The translations under genes were made by a program, and so were the position numbers. The notes beneath the pieces are model-generated. The model was not told the origin of the DNA and made no database searches. It saw nothing but the letters and a program-made list of their open reading frames with translations. Positions 35,057-43,850 of a DNA stretch of 64,000 nucleotides are shown here, one piece after another; the stretch's first letter is position 1; each line of letters starts with the position of its first letter. The stretch is from Acidaminococcus timonensis (GTDB taxonomy: Bacteria; Bacillota; Negativicutes; Acidaminococcales; Acidaminococcaceae): positions 311,962 to 375,961 of the forward strand of contig NZ_FNWH01000005.1 of assembly GCF_900106585.1 (NCBI RefSeq), given 5' to 3'.

Positions 35057-35902
35057 TTATGCTGCCTGCAAGGAAAGCCTGTATTGAACAGGACTTTTCC
35101 AGCCCAGTTTTTCCTTGATTCTTTGCTCGTTATAGTATTTGATGTATCGTTCGATAGCGCCTTTTAATTCTTTGTAGCTGTAGTAGGTCACTCCGTAATA
35201 TATTTCCTGCTTCAGTAAGCCGAAGAAGTTTTCCATTACAGCGTTATCATGACAGTTGCCTTTTCGAGACATGCTCTGAAAAATTCGTTCGTTTTTTAGT
35301 CTTTTGGTATAGAATTTCATTTGGTATGCCCAGCCCTGATCGGAGTGAAATGTTCTTCGATACGGACAATCAGCAGTAATTTTGATTGCTTTGGCTTGAG
35401 CTTCCAGTATGCTGTTAGCCGAAGGATATTTGGCTATTCCATAGCTGATGATTTCATTATTGAACATGTCCAGGAAAGGATCCAGATAAAGCTTGCGCAG
35501 AGTCAAATGTCCCTGTGAATCTGCTTCATAGTATTTGAATTCTGAAGTGTCGGTCGTAATCTTCTGGTGAGGGATATTCGTCTCAAAACGACGATGTATC
35601 CTATTTGGAGCAATGGTTCCTACCTTACCCTTATAGGAGCTGTATTTACGGCTCTTCCGGGTAAAAGATGTTACCTGAAGGCTCAGTTTCTGCATGATAC
35701 GTTGAACTTTCTTCTTGTTCACGCAAATCCCTTGGTTCTTTAGCTCACCGGTCATGCGACGGTATCCATAATCTTTATGCTGGCTGCGGATTTCCTGTAT
35801 TTTCTCCTCTACTTCCTGGTCTGGATTCTCGCGGTCAAACCGTTTCTGCCAGTACATATAGGTTGCTTTGGGCATTTGCGTATAGGAGAGAATGTCTTTC
35901 AA
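35057..35902 (-). CDS. IS150-type transposase OrfB (DDE integrase)
   Basis: 281 aa, identical to the product of 17221-18066, with the catalytic motifs TTDTSEF, FHSDQGWAYQ and NAVMENFFGLLKQE intact. TTG start within the orfA stop. Confidence 0.95.
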   Translation of the reverse strand: MKDILSYTQMPKATYMYWQKRFDRENPDQEVEEKIQEIRSQHKDYGYRRMTGELKNQGICVNKKKVQRIMQKLSLQVTSFTRKSRKYSSYKGKVGTIAPNRIHRRFETNIPHQKITTDTSEFKYYEADSQGHLTLRKLYLDPFLDMFNNEIISYGIAKYPSANSILEAQAKAIKITADCPYRRTFHSDQGWAYQMKFYTKRLKNERIFQSMSRKGNCHDNAVMENFFGLLKQEIYYGVTYYSYKELKGAIERYIKYYNEQRIKEKLGWKSPVQYRLSLQAA

Positions 35903-36477
35903 CTTGAATGATCCTCGGAGACTGGAGATGATTTTCGCAACTCTCTCATTTTTGCTTCGTCCTCTAAACGCAGTCTCCTCAGTTCTTTTAAAAAAGCATT
36001 CTCTATTCGGAGTTTAAGGTTTTCATTCTCTAACTCCTGGACATGTTCCACACTGATGTTGACCATCGGTTGTTGAACCTGGGTATCTGTTTTTTTGGGT
36101 TTTGATTGGCTCAAAGTCTTTTTCCTACCTTTTTTATGTGACCGTAACGCATCCGGCCCCGCAATTTTAAATTCATTGACCCATCTGGAAATCAATGACG
36201 GATTGTTGATTCCTACACGAATTGCCAATTCCTGATATGAGATTTCATTTGTTAAGTAAGACTCTACCACAGAAAGTTTTTCTTTGAAAGAGTATATTTT
36301 TTGAGAGCGAGATCTCTTCAGACCATTATCTCCAAATGCCTTGTAAGCAGCAGCCCACTTTAGCAGCTGGCTGCTACTTGCCATCCCATATTTACGTGAA
36401 ATAGAAATACACCCTTTGTCACTGTTCAAGTATTCCAGTACTATTTTTTTCTTAAATTCATAGCTGTGTCTTGCCAT
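35899..36477 (-). CDS. IS150-type transposase OrfA
   Basis: 192 aa from MARHSYEF at 36477, identical to the product of 16646-17224. HTH segments and a C-terminal coiled coil. The left-end hairpin of the element lies 12 bases before the start codon. Confidence 0.93.
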   Translation of the reverse strand: MARHSYEFKKKIVLEYLNSDKGCISISRKYGMASSSQLLKWAAAYKAFGDNGLKRSRSQKIYSFKEKLSVVESYLTNEISYQELAIRVGINNPSLISRWVNEFKIAGPDALRSHKKGRKKTLSQSKPKKTDTQVQQPMVNISVEHVQELENENLKLRIENAFLKELRRLRLEDEAKMRELRKSSPVSEDHSS

Positions 36478-36533
36478 AAAAAAACTAACCCCCAATTGTT
36501 AGATTTTTGGTCTAACAATTGGGGGTCAGCTCA

Positions 36534-36643
36534 ATTTTTTCACAGCTCTCTTTTTTGCCAGCGTAAGCTGGCTTCCATCAGCTAGTGACTATTTGACTAG
36601 TGACTAGTGACGGGTGTGTGAAAAAGTATTTTTCACGCCCCTT
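36534..36643 (-). repeat. Intergenic repeat, copy R5, reversed and degenerate
   Basis: Read on the minus strand it has hairpin A (GGGCGTGAAAAAT / TTTTTCACACACCC region), heptamers TCACTAG (36581-36611), GATGGAAGCCAGCTTACGCT, then a hairpin in the place of B (AGAGAGCTGTGAA...), which is interrupted by IS copy 3. It lies at the 3' ends of ilvN and the MBL-fold gene. Confidence 0.8.
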
Positions 36644-37438
36644 TTAGAAATGGATCGTCTGGCCGTCCCTGGGCATGATATAGCTGGTGACGCCCCGGTT
36701 GGTCAATCTGCCCCGCATCTCATGACGGGTGATGCAGGCCGCTGCATCGTTGTCCATATGGGTCACGTACACCACGGCATCGGGCAGGTTCCGGGATACG
36801 CTCTCGATGTCCTCGTCATCCATGGAAAGCCGGCCGCATCCCAGCAGCGCAGCTGCGCAACCATTCACCATCACCACCCGGGGCTTGAAATCCTGGAGTA
36901 CCTGTCGTACCCCCTCGTACCAGATGGTATCTCCGGCCACATACAGCGCCTTTTCTCCTTCTTTCAGGAGCACCACTCCCATGGCATCCCCGGTGGGGAT
37001 GATCTTTCCGTGGCAGGTGGCCGTCTTCACCAGGGTGATCTCCCCCAGCTCGGTGCCTTCCTCCGACACCACCCGCACATCTGCAAAGCCGGATTTCCGC
37101 AGGAGCGCTGCATCCGTCTCGTTCTGTACCAGGGCCGGGATCTTCTTATCCAGCAAAGCGCCCACCGTGCCATCCGCGGCCCGATCGATGTGGTCCGGAG
37201 CCAGGCTGGTGAACAGATAATAATCCACATGCTCCAGGATCGTCCCGATGGGGTCCGGAAGGGGATAAAAGGGCATGGGAAGCTGCATTTTCACCGGATC
37301 AGGGGTCTTATAGGGCTGGCCGGAAATATCCCCCAGGGTCCCCAAGGCCCCCTTTTCTCCCAGATAGGGATCCAGAAGGAACGTTGTATCTCCATAAACG
37401 ATTTTATTGGTACCATTGCGAATCTGTTGGATCTGCAT
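36644..37438 (-). CDS. MBL-fold (UlaG-like) metallo-hydrolase family protein
   Basis: A 264-aa protein of the metallo-beta-lactamase fold, closest in pattern to UlaG-like members. The canonical HxHxDH motif is degenerate: the strand reads FTSLAPDHID, keeping Asp-His but not the first two His. Later metal-ligand regions are recognisable (TATCHGK, YVAGDTIW, YVTHMDND). It may bind a single metal or be inactive. Substrate unknown. The start has a purine-rich GGAGGTC upstream. It is separated from tag by 110 bp and probably transcribed alone. Confidence 0.75.
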   Translation of the reverse strand: MQIQQIRNGTNKIVYGDTTFLLDPYLGEKGALGTLGDISGQPYKTPDPVKMQLPMPFYPLPDPIGTILEHVDYYLFTSLAPDHIDRAADGTVGALLDKKIPALVQNETDAALLRKSGFADVRVVSEEGTELGEITLVKTATCHGKIIPTGDAMGVVLLKEGEKALYVAGDTIWYEGVRQVLQDFKPRVVMVNGCAAALLGCGRLSMDDEDIESVSRNLPDAVVYVTHMDNDAAACITRHEMRGRLTNRGVTSYIMPRDGQTIHF

Positions 37439-37546
37439 TGTATGACCTCCTTTTCTGCCTTTTATTATACTCCCAGATTGGGCAGGGGACGCCCAGCAAA
37501 AAGAATCCTTCCCCGGCCTCCAGGACCCTTCTCCCAGGGGCTGCTG

Positions 37547-38116
37547 CTAGCGGCTTCCCCGATACTTGAAGCAGCCGGGCTCGTGGCTGTCCACCACCCC
37601 CACAGCCTGCAGGTAGGAATAGACCACCGTGGTGCCCACGAACTTCATCCCCAGTTTCTTCCATGCTTTGGACAGGTTGTCGGACAGGTCCGAATGGGTC
37701 CGGCCGTCGTGTTCCTGCAGGGTCTTCCCTTCTGTAAAATGCCACAGATACCTGTCGAAGCTGCCCCATTGCCCTGCCAGTTCCAGGAAGATCCGGGCAT
37801 TGGTCACGGCCGCCCTGATCTTCAGTTTGTTCCGGATGATCCCGGGATCCTGGCGCAGGGCCTCCAGTTTCCTTTCCTCATAAGCAGCGATCTTCACCGG
37901 GTCGAAACCATCGAAGGCATTCCGGAAGGCCTCCCGCTTATTCAGTACACATTCCCAGGAAAGCCCGGCCTGGAAGGTTTCCAGCAGCAGCATTTCAAAC
38001 AGCTTCCGGTCCGTATGGACCGGTACGCCCCATTCTTCGTCATGGTACCGGATGTACCGTTCATTTTTCGGATTGGCCCAGAAGCATCGCTGCTTCCCGT
38101 CAGCCCATTTTGTCAT
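37547..38116 (-). CDS. tag: DNA-3-methyladenine glycosylase I
   Basis: 189 aa, base-excision repair enzyme removing 3-methyladenine. It matches Tag family landmarks in order: CFWAN at the zinc Cys, YHDEEWGVP, LFEMLLLETFQAGLSWECVL, GIIRNKLKI, and the C-terminal FVGTTVVYSYLQAVGVVDSHEPGCF with the zinc-binding His and Cys. AAGGAG precedes the ATG. A terminator separates it from leuB upstream. Confidence 0.95.
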   Translation of the reverse strand: MTKWADGKQRCFWANPKNERYIRYHDEEWGVPVHTDRKLFEMLLLETFQAGLSWECVLNKREAFRNAFDGFDPVKIAAYEERKLEALRQDPGIIRNKLKIRAAVTNARIFLELAGQWGSFDRYLWHFTEGKTLQEHDGRTHSDLSDNLSKAWKKLGMKFVGTTVVYSYLQAVGVVDSHEPGCFKYRGSR

Positions 38117-38134
38117 TCTTTTACTCCTTATTCA

Positions 38135-38193
38135 AAAAATCGCCGATGGCGATTTTTCACCATCGGCTAGAGACTAGTGACTCGAGACTAGTG
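38135..38193 (-). terminator. Terminator after leuB with partial heptamer repeat (R7)
   Basis: A perfect 10-bp stem AAAAATCGCC / GGCGATTTTT (38135-38157) is followed by a T-run on the minus strand. Next to it (38165-38193) are degenerate ACTAGT heptamers of the intergenic repeat family. Confidence 0.8.
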
Positions 38194-38196
38194 GCT

Positions 38197-39270
38197 TTAT
38201 TGAGTTACCGCTTCCGCCACCTTATGGCCCATTTCGGAGGTACTGATCACCGTCAGTCCTTCGCCGGCCAGCTCCGGTGTCCGGTAGCCCTGTTTCATCA
38301 CTTCATCCACTGCCGCTTCAATGGCTTTGGCAGCCGCTTCCTGTTTCAGGGAATACCGCAGCAGCATGGCCGCTGACAGGATGGTCCCCAGCGGGTTGGC
38401 AATGCCCTTGCCGGCAATGTCCGGCGCACTGCCATGGATGGGTTCGTACAGCCCGGTTCCATCGCCCAGGCTGGCAGAAGGCAGCAGCCCGATGCTGCCG
38501 GCAATGGTGGAAGCCTCATCCGACAGGATATCCCCGAAAATGTTGTTGGTCAGGATCACATCGAACTGTTTGGGATCCAGCACCAGCTGCATGGCACAAT
38601 TGTCCACATAATAGTGGTTCAGTTCCACATCCGGATACTTCTCATCATGGATTTCCGTGACGATTTTCCGCCACATCCGGGAAGAACCCAGGACATTGGC
38701 TTTATCCACGCTGGTCACCTTGCCCCGGCGCAAACGGGCCGCTTCAAAGGCCTTGACAGCAATCCGTTCCACTTCAGGACGGGTGTATTTTTCAATGTCC
38801 GAAGCCGTTTCCACCCCATCCACCAAAGCGGCTTCCTTGTGTTCTCCGAAGTAGATCCCGCCGGTCAGTTCCCGGACAATCACCAGATCGGCGCCTTCTG
38901 CCCGTTCCGTCTTCAGCGGAGACAGATGGGCCATGTAGGGACGCACCTGCACCGGCCGCAGGTTGCAGTACAGCCCCAGGGCCTTGCGGATGCCCAGCAG
39001 CCCCTTTTCCGGCCGCTTGGTCACATCTTCGATGTGATCCCATTTGGGACCGCCTACCGCGCCCAACAGCACACCGTCCGCCGCCCTGGCACTGGCAATG
39101 GTCTCTTCCGGCAGCGGCGTTCCGAACTTGTCATAGGCACAGCCTCCCATGAGTTTGTGGTCATAGGAAATGTCCAGGCCAAACACATCGGCCGTTTTTT
39201 TCATGACTTCAAGGGCGGCATCGGTGATCTCAGGACCGATGCCATCCCCGGCCAATACGGTAACTTTCAT
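38197..39270 (-). CDS. leuB: 3-isopropylmalate dehydrogenase
   Basis: 357 aa, NAD-dependent oxidative decarboxylase of leucine synthesis. N-terminal [15 protein letters not shown], the substrate-binding Arg cluster around RPVQVRP and [11 protein letters not shown], and the metal/NAD segment [26 protein letters not shown] are all typical. The C-terminal [18 protein letters not shown] is diagnostic. The start ATG overlaps the leuD stop (TGATG). Last gene of leuCDB. Confidence 0.97.
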   Translation of the reverse strand: MKVTVLAGDGIGPEITDAALEVMKKTADVFGLDISYDHKLMGGCAYDKFGTPLPEETIASARAADGVLLGAVGGPKWDHIEDVTKRPEKGLLGIRKALGLYCNLRPVQVRPYMAHLSPLKTERAEGADLVIVRELTGGIYFGEHKEAALVDGVETASDIEKYTRPEVERIAVKAFEAARLRRGKVTSVDKANVLGSSRMWRKIVTEIHDEKYPDVELNHYYVDNCAMQLVLDPKQFDVILTNNIFGDILSDEASTIAGSIGLLPSASLGDGTGLYEPIHGSAPDIAGKGIANPLGTILSAAMLLRYSLKQEAAAKAIEAAVDEVMKQGYRTPELAGEGLTVISTSEMGHKVAEAVTQ

Positions 39271-39752
39271 CAGGCATGCTCTCCTTTCACATAGTTGATC
39301 AGCCCGCCGGCTTCCTGGATTTTCCGGACAAAGGCCGGCAGCGGATGGGTCTTGATGGTGATGCCTTTATTCACCACATGGATCTCCCCTTTGTCCAGAT
39401 CCACATCCACCGTATCCCCGGCCTGGATCTTTTTGGCATCGTCACCCACTTCCAGCACCGGCAGCCCGATGTTGATGGCATTCCGATAGAAGATCCGGGC
39501 AAAGCTTTCGGCAATGATGCACTGGATGCCCTTTTCCTGGATGACAATGGGAGCATGCTCCCGGGAGGAGCCGCAGCCGAAGTTCCGGCCGGCCACGATG
39601 ATGTCCCCGGGCTTTACGTTGGGGGCAAAGGTGGTGTCGATATCTTCCATGGCATGTTCGCTCAATTCTTTGAAATCGGAGATGTTCAGGTAGCGGGCAG
39701 GGATGATCACATCCGTGTCCACATGGTCTCCGTAACGCCAAACCTTACTCAT
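39270..39752 (-). CDS. leuD: 3-isopropylmalate dehydratase small subunit
   Basis: 160 aa, swivel domain of the aconitase-type isomerase. [29 protein letters not shown] and [12 protein letters not shown](I)GLP are family signatures. The ATG at 39752 overlaps the leuC stop (ATGA), which decides the start over a longer in-frame reading. It pairs with LeuC. Confidence 0.96.
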   Translation of the reverse strand: MSKVWRYGDHVDTDVIIPARYLNISDFKELSEHAMEDIDTTFAPNVKPGDIIVAGRNFGCGSSREHAPIVIQEKGIQCIIAESFARIFYRNAINIGLPVLEVGDDAKKIQAGDTVDVDLDKGEIHVVNKGITIKTHPLPAFVRKIQEAGGLINYVKGEHA

Positions 39753-41014
39753 TTCATTACCTCCCTGGGATCCGTGATATGGCCGGTCACTGCACTGGCC
39801 GCTGCCGTCAGCGGGCTGGCCAGATACACTTCGCTGTCTACGTGGCCCATCCGGCCTCTGAAGTTCCGGTTGGTGGTGGAAACGCACCGTTCACCGGCTG
39901 CCAGGATGCCCATATAGCCGCCCAGACAGGGTCCGCAGGTGGGCGTGGATACGGCGGCACCGGCGTTGATGAAGATGTCCAGCAGGCCGTTATCCATGGC
40001 CCGTTTGTAAATTTCCTGGGTAGCCGGGATGATGATGCAGCGCACCCGGTCGTTGACTTTCCGGCCCTTCAGGATGCGGGCTGCCGAAACCAGATCTTCG
40101 TACCGGCCGTTGGTGCAGGAACCGATGACCACCTGGTCGATGGCAATGTCCCTGCCTTCTGCGGCAGGATGGGTGTTTTCCGGAAGATGGGGATAGGCCA
40201 CCGTCGGCTCCAGCTGATCCAGGGCGATGGTGATGGTGCGAGCATAGACCGCATCTTCATCTGCTTCCACGGCTTCCCATTTCCGGGTGACGCCCCGTTC
40301 TTTCAGATATTCCCGGGTCTTGTCATCCACCGGGAAGATCCCGTTCTTGCCGCCGGCTTCAATGGCCATGTTGCAGATGGTGAACCGGTCCGCCATGGAC
40401 AGTTCTCCCACCCCGTCCCCAAAGAATTCCAGGGACTGATACAGGGCCCCATCCACTCCGATCATGCCGATCAGGGTCAGGATCACGTCCTTACCGGAAA
40501 TGTAGTCCGGTTTCTTGCCGGTGAGTACCACTTTGATGGCCCGTGGGACCTTGAACCAGGTCTGTCCGCTGGCCATGGCAGCCCCCAGGTCCGTCTGGCC
40601 CACCCCGGTGGAGAAGGCGTTCACGGCACCATAGGTGCAGGTGTGGGAATCGGCCCCGATGACCAGCTCGCCCGGTGCCACCAGGCCGCTGTCAGGGACC
40701 AGGGCATGTTCGATGCCCATCCGTCCCACTTCAAAATAGTTGGTGATATGGTGTTTCCGGGCAAAATCCCGCATGTGTTTGCACAGGGTGGCCGATTTGA
40801 TATCCTTGGGAGGAGAGAAATGATCCGGCACCAAAGCAATCTTATCCTTGTTGAACACAGGACGGCCGATTTTATCGAATTCATCGATGGCAGGAGGCCC
40901 GGTAATATCATTGGCCAGGGTCAGATCCACCTGGGAAACCAGCAGTTCCCCTTCTTCCACTTCCGGCCGGCCGGCATGGCGGGCCAGGATTTTTTGCGTT
41001 CTTGTCATTCCCAT
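39749..41014 (-). CDS. leuC: 3-isopropylmalate dehydratase large subunit
   Basis: 421 aa, the short bacterial/archaeal-type LeuC. The [4Fe-4S] cysteines are expected in [12 protein letters not shown] and [11 protein letters not shown], and [11 protein letters not shown] is present. It isomerises 2- to 3-isopropylmalate with LeuD. The start at 41014 ([10 protein letters not shown]) is chosen for AAGGAAG 8 bases upstream and lies after the T-box terminator; a longer reading would include the leader. leuA is not in this window. Confidence 0.96.
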   Translation of the reverse strand: MGMTRTQKILARHAGRPEVEEGELLVSQVDLTLANDITGPPAIDEFDKIGRPVFNKDKIALVPDHFSPPKDIKSATLCKHMRDFARKHHITNYFEVGRMGIEHALVPDSGLVAPGELVIGADSHTCTYGAVNAFSTGVGQTDLGAAMASGQTWFKVPRAIKVVLTGKKPDYISGKDVILTLIGMIGVDGALYQSLEFFGDGVGELSMADRFTICNMAIEAGGKNGIFPVDDKTREYLKERGVTRKWEAVEADEDAVYARTITIALDQLEPTVAYPHLPENTHPAAEGRDIAIDQVVIGSCTNGRYEDLVSAARILKGRKVNDRVRCIIIPATQEIYKRAMDNGLLDIFINAGAAVSTPTCGPCLGGYMGILAAGERCVSTTNRNFRGRMGHVDSEVYLASPLTAAASAVTGHITDPREVMK

Positions 41015-41042
41015 TTGTATGACTTCCTTTCTTGTGCACCAA

Positions 41043-41275
41043 AAAGCCCCTACCTGCTGCAAAGCAGATAGGGGCGAACGAGCGCTGTACCACCCTATGT
41101 TGGGTCTCATTCAGCCTAACGCGCTGTGGACGGCAGAAGTTACTGGATTTCGCCTCTGCAGCTCCCGGGCCAGAGGAATCGTCATCGCTTACTGGCTCGC
41201 ACCCAACGCCAGCTCTCTGGAAGTTCATACGATTCCATTCCCGTTCATTGCCTGTGTTTGTTTGAAATGGTATGG
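41043..41275 (-). promoter_or_regulatory. T-box riboswitch leader of leuCDB
   Basis: On the minus strand: Stem I with the distal sequence AGAGAGCTGGCGTTGGGTGC, a helix GGAATCGT / ACGATTCC followed by a CTC triplet in a specifier-like position (Leu, tentative), the variant antiterminator box AGGGTGGTACAGCGCT (41081-41096), and a strong terminator GCCCCTATCTGC / GCAGCAGGTAGGGGC with TTTTT (41041-41075). Confidence 0.9.
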
Positions 41276-41280
41276 TTTAC

Positions 41281-41308
41281 ATTATACATCATTGGCAACG
41301 GGTGTCAA
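41281..41308 (-). promoter_or_regulatory. Promoter of leuCDB
   Basis: On the minus strand TTGACA (41303-41308), 16 bp, TATAAT (41281-41286), directly before the T-box leader. Confidence 0.8.
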
Positions 41309-41334
41309 TAGTTTTTTGTAGTCAAACATGAACT

Positions 41335-42750
41335 TTAATCGAACAATCCGGCATTATCATATTGTGCAGGGATGACAACCTGGGCATTTCCATCAATATA
41401 TCCCCATTTTTTAGTACGGCTGTCCTTGAAAGCAGCCCTGTCCGCCGTGAGAGGCCCCAGTTGCTGCAGTTCTTCCCGGAAGGGAGCCACGGCCCTGCCG
41501 GATCTGTCGATGACACCACCCTTGCCCTTTTCCATGGCCGTAGTCCGGTCTTCCAGGAAAGACTGGACGCTTTCGAACCGGTTGGCGATCACCACCTGGT
41601 TGGACGGGTCGATGAAGCCCCATTTCTTGTCAGAGGCAAAGGGAGCCAGTCCCCGGCTGAAGGGCAGCAGGGCATCGTAGGCAGCCGGGATCACGATCCG
41701 GCCTTTTTCATCCAGCATGCCCCAGTGGCCTTCATCCCGGAACAGGGCATATTTGCCGTAGAAGGGAGACACGTAGCTGTAATTGGGCGGAATCACTTCC
41801 TGCCCCTTCTTGTCCACATAGCCCCGGTACAGGTTGGAAGGCATGGCCATGGCCGGTGAGACGCTGATGCCGCCACCCCAGCCCCAGCCGTGGTGATGGT
41901 GATGATGGTACCCATAGCCCACATCACCCCAATAGGGACCCCAGCCGGGACCGATGCCCCAGTAGGGACCGCCCCAGCCCCAGCCGTCTCCCCAGCCCAG
42001 GCCGATGGAGAGATAATCCAGGAAGCTGTGGCTGGCCCGGCGGACACCCACTTCGGCCAGGCCGTTATCCTGGAAGTCGCCTACGTAGGCATACTTCTTC
42101 AGTTTGGCATACCGCCTGCCCGTGGTATCCATGAGCCAGCCGCCGTCCACCACGGCCACGCCCTGGTGGAAATCCCCGGCTTTTCTGGCACTGACACTGG
42201 GCAGCACGGTGCCGTCCCTGCGGATGTAGAACCACTGTTTGCCGGTTTTGACCGCAGCCAGCCCTTCGCTGAAGCCATGGACTTCCTTGTACTGGGGCTG
42301 GATCACCACTTTTCCGGTGGTATCGGCAAAGCCCCATTTGCCCTTCAGCTTGACAGGCGCCATTCCCTCGCTGAAAGCCTGGACCCCTTCATAGTCCCCG
42401 GGCAGCTTCTCCCCCTTCAGATTGTAAAAGCTCCAGGTCCTGCCGGCCTGCCCCCCCAGATATCCGGTGCCTCCGTCGGTGACTTTCTTCAGGGTGGGCG
42501 GCAGCAGCACCCTGCCGTCCCGGTCCATCAGACCGTATTTGCCCTTCTCCTGGACAAGGATCACCGGGTCCTCCTTAGGGTCCCCCAGGACCACTTTTTT
42601 ATAATGCAGGGGCAGGATTTCCTTTCCTGCCGTATCGATGACCCCCTGTTTGCCGGATTTTTCCACCACGGCCAGATGGTCGGCCGCCAGGGCTGTCTGC
42701 CCCAGAGCCAGGCACAGTCCCAGCACAACAGCCAATTTACCATATGTCAT
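41335..42750 (-). CDS. Secreted WG-repeat protein with Gly/Trp/His-rich insert
   Basis: About 471 aa. The signal peptide MTYGKLAVVLGLCLALGQTALA is followed by many WG/KWG repeats (for example GKQGVIDTAGKEILP, GKWGFADTTGKVVIQPQY, KKWGFIDPSNQVVI). WG repeats form beta-propeller-like surfaces, and their role is mostly unknown. In the middle (about residues 260-305) a low-complexity stretch rich in Gly, Trp, Pro and Tyr contains six consecutive His; it looks membrane-proximal or metal-binding, though function is unknown. The start at 42750 has GGAGGTG 6 bases upstream. Monocistronic. Confidence 0.85.
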   Translation of the reverse strand: MTYGKLAVVLGLCLALGQTALAADHLAVVEKSGKQGVIDTAGKEILPLHYKKVVLGDPKEDPVILVQEKGKYGLMDRDGRVLLPPTLKKVTDGGTGYLGGQAGRTWSFYNLKGEKLPGDYEGVQAFSEGMAPVKLKGKWGFADTTGKVVIQPQYKEVHGFSEGLAAVKTGKQWFYIRRDGTVLPSVSARKAGDFHQGVAVVDGGWLMDTTGRRYAKLKKYAYVGDFQDNGLAEVGVRRASHSFLDYLSIGLGWGDGWGWGGPYWGIGPGWGPYWGDVGYGYHHHHHHGWGWGGGISVSPAMAMPSNLYRGYVDKKGQEVIPPNYSYVSPFYGKYALFRDEGHWGMLDEKGRIVIPAAYDALLPFSRGLAPFASDKKWGFIDPSNQVVIANRFESVQSFLEDRTTAMEKGKGGVIDRSGRAVAPFREELQQLGPLTADRAAFKDSRTKKWGYIDGNAQVVIPAQYDNAGLFD

Positions 42751-42822
42751 CCAGAACACCTCCATCCATTTGCTGGTTTTATTGTACCACAGGGAAGTGA
42801 AAGGAAGCAGGTACAGGATGGC

Positions 42823-43737
42823 CTATTTCCCTGTCACGTTGCTGCGGATCAGCCGGGCCAGGGCCTCCATGGCCCGTGTCTGGTAGGCACCCCTGCGGCG
42901 GGCCAGATACAGCGTCCGGCGCAGGGGAAATGCCGGCAGCTGATAGAACACAGCCCGGTTCTTTTTCCGCAGGATCTGCAGGGCCATGCGGGGGATCAGT
43001 GCGAATCCCTGGTTGGCCAGGACCAGCCGATGGGACAGGGTCACACTGTCCGTTTCCAGGATCACCCGGGGATGCAGCCCCGCTTCCCGAAACAGGGAAT
43101 CTGCCTGGAACCGCATACCCCGCCCCGGCTTCAATAAGATGAAGGGCATATGCTCCAGCAGGGATACATCCGGCAGCACATTGGTGCTGCCATAGGACCA
43201 GTTCCCCTGCTTTTCATAAAAGAAAGCCGGCGCCTCCAGATAGATGGGATCCGTCAGAAGGGGCTGGTACTCCAGTTCCGGATCCGTGTTCTCATAAGTC
43301 AGGGAAAGGTCCAGCTTTCCCTGGCGAAGCAGGGGATTCAGTTCCCGGATCCAGGTTTCCGTCAGCTGCAGTTCCACCTGAGGATATTGTTTCCGGAACT
43401 GTTCCAGGATCACCGGCAGCAGCACTTCGCTGGAAATTCGGGAAAGTCCCAGCCGGACCTGGCCCGTATGGGAATCCCGGATATCGTGGATTTCCCGCTG
43501 TCCTTCCTGATAGGCCGCCAGGACCTGTCGGGCGGATCGGGCATAGATTTCCCCTGCCTGGGTCAGATAAACCCCGCCGGCCTCCCGTACCAGCAGGGGC
43601 AGTCCCGCCTCCTGTTCCAGTTCCCGGATGATCCGGCTCAGGGCCGGCTGGGCCAGCTCCAGTTTCCGGGCCGCCGCCGTGATATTTTTTTCTTCACAGA
43701 CGGTCAGGAAATACCGCAGGTATTTTTCGTGGAACAT
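42823..43737 (-). CDS. LysR-family transcriptional regulator
   Basis: 304 aa. N-terminal winged helix (FLTVCEEKNITAAARKLELAQPALSRIIRELEQEAGLPLLVRE) and a substrate-binding-like effector domain. It is divergent from an AbrB-family permease, which is its likely target (inference). The 113-bp shared region holds a palindrome ATAGCGCTAT and face-to-face promoters. Confidence 0.92.
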   Translation of the reverse strand: MFHEKYLRYFLTVCEEKNITAAARKLELAQPALSRIIRELEQEAGLPLLVREAGGVYLTQAGEIYARSARQVLAAYQEGQREIHDIRDSHTGQVRLGLSRISSEVLLPVILEQFRKQYPQVELQLTETWIRELNPLLRQGKLDLSLTYENTDPELEYQPLLTDPIYLEAPAFFYEKQGNWSYGSTNVLPDVSLLEHMPFILLKPGRGMRFQADSLFREAGLHPRVILETDSVTLSHRLVLANQGFALIPRMALQILRKKNRAVFYQLPAFPLRRTLYLARRRGAYQTRAMEALARLIRSNVTGK

Positions 43738-43774
43738 GATATTCTGCCTCCCATATCATTTTTGTTATAGCGCT

Positions 43775-43819
43775 ATTATACTATTAAGATTTTACAGCAT
43801 GGCAGGGATTTTTTATAAT
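43775..43819. promoter_or_regulatory. Divergent promoter region, LysR and AbrB-family permease
   Basis: Plus strand: TTTACA (43791-43796), 17 bp, TATAAT (43814-43819) for the permease. Minus strand: TATAAT at 43775-43780 for lysR, with a weaker -35. A 10-bp palindrome ATAGCGCTAT lies just beside the latter (about 43767-43776). Confidence 0.6.
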
Positions 43820-43850
43820 AGAAGGGAATTTGCTGGAGAGGAGCGTTTCC

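Larger units (their letters stand above)
34995..36533 (-). mobile_element. IS3-family (IS150-type) element, copy 3, complete
   Basis: 1539 bp, inverted relative to copies 1 and 2. The terminal repeats are as in copy 2. It is flanked by the 3-bp direct repeat ATT (34992-34994 and 36534-36536). Both transposase proteins are identical to those of copy 2. Confidence 0.96.
34972..36555 (+). terminator. Terminator after ilvN, split by IS copy 3
   Basis: Without the IS and one ATT duplication the sequence reads AGAGAGCTGTGAA, a short loop, then TTCACAGCTCTCT plus T-run, a strong hairpin. The left arm is at about 34976-34990 and the right arm at about 36538-36555. The insertion is in the loop. The right part continues as a reversed copy of the intergenic repeat. 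Confidence 0.85.
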
